Positions 6,672 through 9,622 of a stretch of 9,622 bases of DNA are shown here, in pieces (the first letter of the stretch is position 1; every line of letters begins with the position of its first letter). Source of the stretch: Burkholderiales bacterium (GTDB lineage: Bacteria; Pseudomonadota; Gammaproteobacteria; Burkholderiales; Chitinimonadaceae); assembly GCA_019234745.1 (NCBI GenBank), contig JAFAKZ010000530.1:1-9622 (forward strand), given 5' to 3'. Position numbers and translations under genes: made by a program. The notes under the pieces are model-generated. The model saw only the letters and a program-made list of their open reading frames with translations, was not told the origin of the DNA and did not search any database.

Positions 6672-6757
6672 GTGAAACGTGAGGTGTGAAAGGTGGTTTC
6701 AGCGCTCTTGCCACCACATTTCACGGGCGCGGGGCGCCATCACCTTTCACGTTTCAC
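6672..6757. repeat. Heptanucleotide GTGANNN repeats arranged as inverted arms
   Basis: On the plus strand, 7-nt units beginning GTGA or GTGG start at 6672, 6679, 6686 and 6693. On the minus strand the same type of unit reads from 6757, 6750 and 6743, and from 6724 and 6717. The outer arms AGTGAAACGTGA (6671-6682) and its complement (6747-6758) are perfect over 12 bp, and GTGAAAGGTG (6686-6695) pairs with 6741-6750. The left arm has exactly one extra 7-nt unit. A GGCGC-GGG-GCGCC hairpin (6726-6738) lies inside. The RNA could fold strongly, so it may also act as a 3' end or mRNA-stabilising structure for the upstream gene, but no T-tract follows. Confidence 0.75.
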
Positions 6758-6769
6758 TCGATCCCGGTA

Positions 6770-6797
6770 TTCAATCGGCCGCTCCCTAGGCTAAAAT
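6770..6797 (+). promoter_or_regulatory. Probable sigma70 promoter of proS
   Basis: TTCAAT (6770-6775) and TAAAAT (6792-6797) are separated by 16 nt. TAAAAT matches the -10 consensus at five of six positions, and the -35 at four. Transcription would begin near 6804, leaving a leader of roughly 27 nt before the proS ATG. The position just beyond the repeat element supports proS starting its own transcript. Confidence 0.5.
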
Positions 6798-6830
6798 CGC
6801 GTCTTTTCAAGCGATTACCGGGCTGAACCG

Positions 6831-8549
6831 ATGCGTACCTCGCAATTCTTTCTCTCCACCCTCAAGGAAGCGCCCACTGAGGCCGAGCTGCCCAGCCACA
6901 AGCTGATGACCCGTGCCGGCCTCATCAAGAAGCTGGGTTCAGGCCTGTATACGTGGATGCCGCTGGGCCTGCGCGTGCTGCGCAGGGTAGAAGCGATCGT
7001 ACGCGAGGAGATGAATGCGGCAGGTGCCATGGAACTGCTGATGCCCGCTGTGCAGCCCGCCGAATTATGGCAGGAGTCCGGCCGTTGGGCCGTGTTCGGC
7101 CCGCAGATGCTGAAGATCAAGGACCGTCACGAGCGCGATTTCTGCTTCGGCCCCACGCACGAGGAAGTCATCACCGACATCGCGCGCACGGAGATCAAGA
7201 GCTACAAGCAGCTGCCGCTCAACTTCTACCAAGTGCAGATGAAGTTCCGCGACGAGATCCGCCCGCGCTTCGGCGTGATGCGTGCGCGTGAATTCATGAT
7301 GAAGGACGCCTATTCCTTCCACACGGATTTTGCCTCGCTGGAAAAGACCTACTACCGCATGCACGAAGCCTACAGCAACGTGTTTCGCCGCTTGGGCCTG
7401 GCTTTCCGCCCCGTGGCGGCCGATACGGGCGCCATCGGTGGCGACGGTTCGCACGAATTCCACGTGCTGGCCGGTGCCGGTGAAGACACGCTGGCCTATT
7501 GTCCGACCAGCGACTTCGCCGCCAACGTAGAGCTGGCCGAAGCGCTGGCCCCTGCTGCGCCGCGCGCCGCTGCTGCGGAAGCCATGCGTGATGTGGACAC
7601 GCCCAAGCAGACGACCTGCGAGCAGGTGGCCGAGCTGATGGGCATCCCCCTGCAACGCACGGTCAAGCTGATCGCCCTGATGTCGAAGGATGATCAATTG
7701 GTTATTGTGCTGCTGCGTGGCGACCACAGCCTGAACGAAGTGAAGGTGAGCAAGCTCGAAGGCATGGGTGACTTCCGTTTCGCCACGGAAGAGGAAATCC
7801 GCGCCTTCTTCAACTGCCCGCCCGGCTTCCTCGGCCCTGTCGGCATCGACCGCAGCAAGGTGCGCCTGATCGCGGACCGCACGGTCGCCGCCATGAGTGA
7901 CTTCGTGGCGGGTGCCAACAAGCCCAAGTTCCATACGGCCGGCATCAACTGGGGTCGCGACCTGCCCGAGGCCGACGTGGTGGCCGATGTGCGCAATGTG
8001 GTCGCGGGCGACCCCTCGCCGGATGGCAAGGGTGTGCTGGAGCTGTGCAAGGGCATCGAAGTCGGCCATATCTTCCAGCTGCGCACGACCTACTCGAAGA
8101 AGCTCAACTGCAACTACCTGGACGCGGATGGCCAGCTGCAACCGATGGAGATGGGCTGCTACGGCATCGGCGTATCGCGCGTGGTGGCGGCCGCCATCGA
8201 GCAGAACTACGACGAGCGCGGCATCATCTGGCCGGACGCCATGGCACCCTTCACCGTGGCCATCGTGCCTGTGGGCTACCAGCGTTCCGAGGCTGTGAAA
8301 AATGCCGCTGATGAACTCTACGCCGCCTTGCGCGCCAAAGGTGTGGACGTGCTGATGGACGATCGCAACGAGCGCCCGGGTGTGATGTTTGCCGATATGG
8401 AGCTGATTGGCATCCCGCACCGCATTACCATCGGCGACAAGTCGCTGGCCGAGGGCAAGGTCGAGTACGTATCGCGCCGTGCCGGCACCACGGAACTAGT
8501 CGCGCAAGCCGATGTTGCGGCCTTTGTGCTTGGAAAACTCGCAGGCTGA
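6831..8549 (+). CDS. proS: Prolyl-tRNA synthetase, bacterial type with INS editing domain
   Basis: A cytoplasmic class II synthetase that charges tRNA-Pro and clears mischarged Ala-tRNA-Pro. The 572-residue length equals the E. coli enzyme as I know it. Domains run: class II catalytic core with motif 2 MKFRDEIRPRFGVMRAREF (Arg140), the INS editing insertion (about 224-407) with Lys279 in RTVKLIALM, then motif 3 MGCYGIGVSRV with Cys443 and Arg450, and the anticodon-binding domain (about 470-572) with DDRNERPGVMFADMELIG. These positions coincide with the E. coli residues known for catalysis and editing, so alanine editing should be intact. ATG 6831 gives the standard MRTSQFFLSTLKEAP start, although no strong Shine-Dalgarno is visible. 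A promoter lies just upstream, and a transglycosylase gene follows after 14 nt, probably on the same transcript. Confidence 0.98.
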   Translation: MRTSQFFLSTLKEAPTEAELPSHKLMTRAGLIKKLGSGLYTWMPLGLRVLRRVEAIVREEMNAAGAMELLMPAVQPAELWQESGRWAVFGPQMLKIKDRHERDFCFGPTHEEVITDIARTEIKSYKQLPLNFYQVQMKFRDEIRPRFGVMRAREFMMKDAYSFHTDFASLEKTYYRMHEAYSNVFRRLGLAFRPVAADTGAIGGDGSHEFHVLAGAGEDTLAYCPTSDFAANVELAEALAPAAPRAAAAEAMRDVDTPKQTTCEQVAELMGIPLQRTVKLIALMSKDDQLVIVLLRGDHSLNEVKVSKLEGMGDFRFATEEEIRAFFNCPPGFLGPVGIDRSKVRLIADRTVAAMSDFVAGANKPKFHTAGINWGRDLPEADVVADVRNVVAGDPSPDGKGVLELCKGIEVGHIFQLRTTYSKKLNCNYLDADGQLQPMEMGCYGIGVSRVVAAAIEQNYDERGIIWPDAMAPFTVAIVPVGYQRSEAVKNAADELYAALRAKGVDVLMDDRNERPGVMFADMELIGIPHRITIGDKSLAEGKVEYVSRRAGTTELVAQADVAAFVLGKLAG

Positions 8550-8563
8550 GCTAGAACTAGGAA

Positions 8564-9202
8564 ATGACGATCCGTATCGTATTGATTTTGTTGAGTGTTC
8601 TCGCTGCGCTACCGGCATTCGCCGGCGCGCAGAAGGAAGAAGCCTTGTCGGCCGCCGTGGCGACGACCATGCAGCGCTCGATCAACGATTCGATGCAGCC
8701 CCACCTCGTCTTCGCCAACCAGCAGGAAGGTCAGGCCTGGATTGCCGAGATGTCGCAGCGCCTGGCGCACAAGGTGCCCGACGCCTATACGCGCGAAAAG
8801 CTGCTGACCGCCATCCAGTACGAGGCCACGCGCGCAGGCCTCGATCCGCAGTTGGTGCTGGGCCTGATCCAGGTGGAAAGCGGCTTCCGCGGCTATGCCA
8901 TCTCCAGTGCGGGTGCCCGTGGGCTGATGCAGGTCATGCCGTTCTGGCCACGCCAGATCGGCGTCGGCAGCCATAACCTGTTCGACGTGAACACCAACCT
9001 GCGCTATGGCTGCACTATCCTGCGCCACTATGTGGACATCGAGCAGGGTGACCTCTTCCGTGCACTGGGCCGCTACAACGGCAGCCTGGGCCAGTCCGAG
9101 TACCCCAATGCCGTGCTGGCCGCCTGGAAGGTGCATTGGGACTGGCATCCCGAGCGCCTGAACCTGGTCCAGACCAGCTATCGTCCGGCCACCAGCCGCT
9201 AA
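8564..9202 (+). CDS. Secreted SLT-domain lytic transglycosylase
   Basis: This 212-residue protein has a signal peptide (MTIRIVLILLSVLAALPAFA, probable cleavage after Ala20), so it acts in the periplasm, cleaving peptidoglycan glycan strands to anhydromuropeptides. The SLT (goose-lysozyme-like) domain is complete: LVLGLIQVESGF with catalytic Glu105, then SAGARGLMQVMP (115-126), NLRYGCTILRHYV and the ALGRYNGSLG motif. No LysM or other wall-binding domain follows. The first cysteine comes late, in YGC, so it is soluble rather than a lipoprotein. The start is ATG 8564. An AGGAA touches the ATG directly, an unusually short spacing, but later starts would damage the signal peptide. It is separated from proS by 14 nt and followed by an intrinsic terminator, so it closes the proS transcript. 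It lies in the same broad class as Slt70 and MltC/E, but is much smaller than Slt70. Confidence 0.93.
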   Translation: MTIRIVLILLSVLAALPAFAGAQKEEALSAAVATTMQRSINDSMQPHLVFANQQEGQAWIAEMSQRLAHKVPDAYTREKLLTAIQYEATRAGLDPQLVLGLIQVESGFRGYAISSAGARGLMQVMPFWPRQIGVGSHNLFDVNTNLRYGCTILRHYVDIEQGDLFRALGRYNGSLGQSEYPNAVLAAWKVHWDWHPERLNLVQTSYRPATSR

Positions 9203-9207
9203 GGCCC

Positions 9208-9231
9208 AATCCGACCCTCCGTCGGATTTTT
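9208..9231 (+). terminator. Intrinsic terminator after the transglycosylase gene
   Basis: A perfect 8-bp stem, AATCCGAC / GTCGGATT, with a 5-nt loop starts 5 nt after the stop codon and runs into a five-T tract (9227-9231). It is a standard Rho-independent terminator ending the proS-transglycosylase unit. Confidence 0.88.
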
Positions 9232-9305
9232 ACTGTTCCCACCCCTTATCCTCGCTTCCCTTGCACTAGGGATGGCGCACCATTGCTACGACCGATACAT
9301 CTTGT

Positions 9306-9356
9306 ACCGCGTGACGGCGCCACCGCGTGAACCAAATCCGCATGCTGCACGCGGTG
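9306..9356. repeat. Three copies of ACCGCGTG, two direct and one inverted
   Basis: ACCGCGTGA occurs at 9306-9314 and again at 9322-9330 (16-bp period). The arm CACCGCGTG (9321-9329) is matched by CACGCGGTG (9348-9356), a perfect 9-bp inverted repeat around an 18-nt centre that includes GCATGC. This could be a regulatory binding array or a hairpin; it is about 40 bp upstream of the predicted RND promoter -35. Confidence 0.5.
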
Positions 9357-9393
9357 CCGCATCGTGCGACCTGTCTTGGAAGGCACACACTGC

Positions 9394-9422
9394 TTTACTT
9401 TCGCAAAGCCGTTTAATAGAAT
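9394..9422 (+). promoter_or_regulatory. Predicted sigma70 promoter of the RND efflux gene
   Basis: TTTACT (9394-9399) and TAGAAT (9417-9422) are spaced by 17 nt. Each matches consensus at four or five of six positions. Transcription would start near 9429, giving a leader of about 80 nt before the permease ATG. The rest of the spacer between the terminator and this promoter shows only the ACCGCGTG repeats and a small TCCCT/AGGGA hairpin at 9257-9272; I see no gene in it. Confidence 0.55.
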
Positions 9423-9434
9423 ACTGTACAGTAT
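9421..9434. promoter_or_regulatory. Perfect palindrome ATACTGTACAGTAT, likely repressor operator
   Basis: A perfect 14-bp palindrome covers the end of the predicted -10 and the start point, where a bound dimer would block RNA polymerase. RND efflux operons are commonly controlled by TetR-family repressors that bind such sites. No regulator gene lies in the window, so the protein is unknown. Confidence 0.55.
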
Positions 9435-9495
9435 GTTATGTATCGACCTGGGCTGAAGCGCGGCCCTCAAGCTCACCGCCGACGGCACCTGGCAT

Positions 9496-9500
9496 AAGGA
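9496..9500 (+). promoter_or_regulatory. Shine-Dalgarno of the RND permease gene
   Basis: AAGGA ends 7 nt before the ATG at 9508, an ideal spacing. A nearer ATG at 9500 is out of frame and overlaps this site, which settles the start. Confidence 0.7.
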
Positions 9501-9507
9501 TGATCAG

Positions 9508-9622
9508 ATGTGGATTACTAAGGTCAGCATCAAGAACCCCGTGTTCGCCTCCATGGTCATGGCGGCGCTGCTCGTGCTCGGCTTGGTCTCCTACAGCCTT
9601 CTGCCCGTCGAGCGTATGCCGG
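9508..9622 (+). CDS. RND efflux transporter permease, first 38 codons (partial)
   Basis: The visible N-terminus begins MWITKVSIKNPVFASM, continues with a hydrophobic helix (about residues 12-32) and ends LLPVERMP at the window edge. The pattern of a short amphipathic start with a (I/V)xNPVFA motif, first membrane helix and then LPV-E-(Q/R)-MP is characteristic of AcrB/MexB-like inner-membrane RND pumps of about 1000 residues. They drive proton-coupled export together with a periplasmic adaptor and outer-membrane channel. Those partners are not upstream here, so they must be downstream or elsewhere. The start has a good Shine-Dalgarno. The substrate class (drugs, solvents or metals) cannot be read from this fragment, though the sequence looks like the hydrophobe/drug type rather than CusA-like. 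Confidence 0.85.
   Translation, partial: MWITKVSIKNPVFASMVMAALLVLGLVSYSLLPVERMP

Noticed and set aside
3650..6724. A 1024-codon open frame on the minus strand across pepA, holC and the Pro/Ala-rich gene
   Set aside because: It is antisense to two firmly identified genes, its translation is low-complexity with no domain, and long antisense frames are expected in GC-rich coding DNA.
7065..8420. A 451-codon minus-strand frame inside proS
   Set aside because: It is a shadow of proS. The sense strand carries every ProRS motif at E. coli positions, and the antisense product is His/Arg-rich without recognisable features.
9421..9434. LexA (SOS) box reading of the palindrome before the RND gene
   Set aside because: LexA sites need CTGT and ACAG separated by about 8 bp; here they touch directly, so it is not a standard SOS box.
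9433..9456. A seven-codon leader peptide (MLCIDLG) in the RND 5' leader
   Set aside because: It has no Shine-Dalgarno and no runs of regulatory codons or alternative hairpins; it is short enough to be chance.

Overview
This window reads as a chromosomal housekeeping region of a GC-rich Gram-negative bacterium, most likely a betaproteobacterium. The evidence is the divergent lptFG / pepA-holC layout, the outer-membrane LPS transport genes, and the E. coli-type ProRS with its editing insertion. The LptF sequence (for example the WIRPVM segment and the PWA...SREY segment) reminds me more of Neisseriales LptF than of Burkholderia LptF; that is recall, not a computed placement. I see no plasmid, phage, transposase, tRNA, rRNA or CRISPR signature.

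Left part, minus strand (1-3396): a tightly packed, probably co-transcribed series reads leftward: lptF, lptG (ATGA stop/start overlap), a membrane-anchored alpha/beta hydrolase (GTG start 2 nt after the lptG stop), then the N-terminal part of an unrecognised signal-anchored protein that runs off the left edge. LptF and LptG form the permease of the lipopolysaccharide exporter LptBFG. The two distal genes are a lineage-specific addition that may act at the same membrane.

Centre (3397-6656): a 268-nt divergent spacer separates lptF from pepA. Reading right are pepA (leucyl aminopeptidase, with an added Ala/Lys-rich C-terminal tail), holC (chi subunit of DNA polymerase III) and an unrecognised Pro/Ala-rich protein whose start overlaps the holC stop. 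The lptFG<>pepA-holC arrangement matches E. coli, but valS, which follows holC there, is absent.

Right part (6657-9622): a 174-nt spacer holds heptanucleotide GTGANNN repeats in inverted arms and a probable proS promoter. proS (prolyl-tRNA synthetase) is followed 14 nt later by a secreted SLT-type lytic transglycosylase and a clear intrinsic terminator. A spacer of about 275 nt then carries a good sigma70-like promoter with a perfect 14-bp palindrome over its -10/+1 region. It leads into the first 38 codons of an RND efflux permease cut by the right edge.

Nothing here is convincingly a new multi-gene system. The points most worth following are the PepA tail, the heptamer repeat element, the LptFG-linked hydrolase with its unknown neighbour, the holC-overlapping protein, and the operator-like palindrome before the RND gene.
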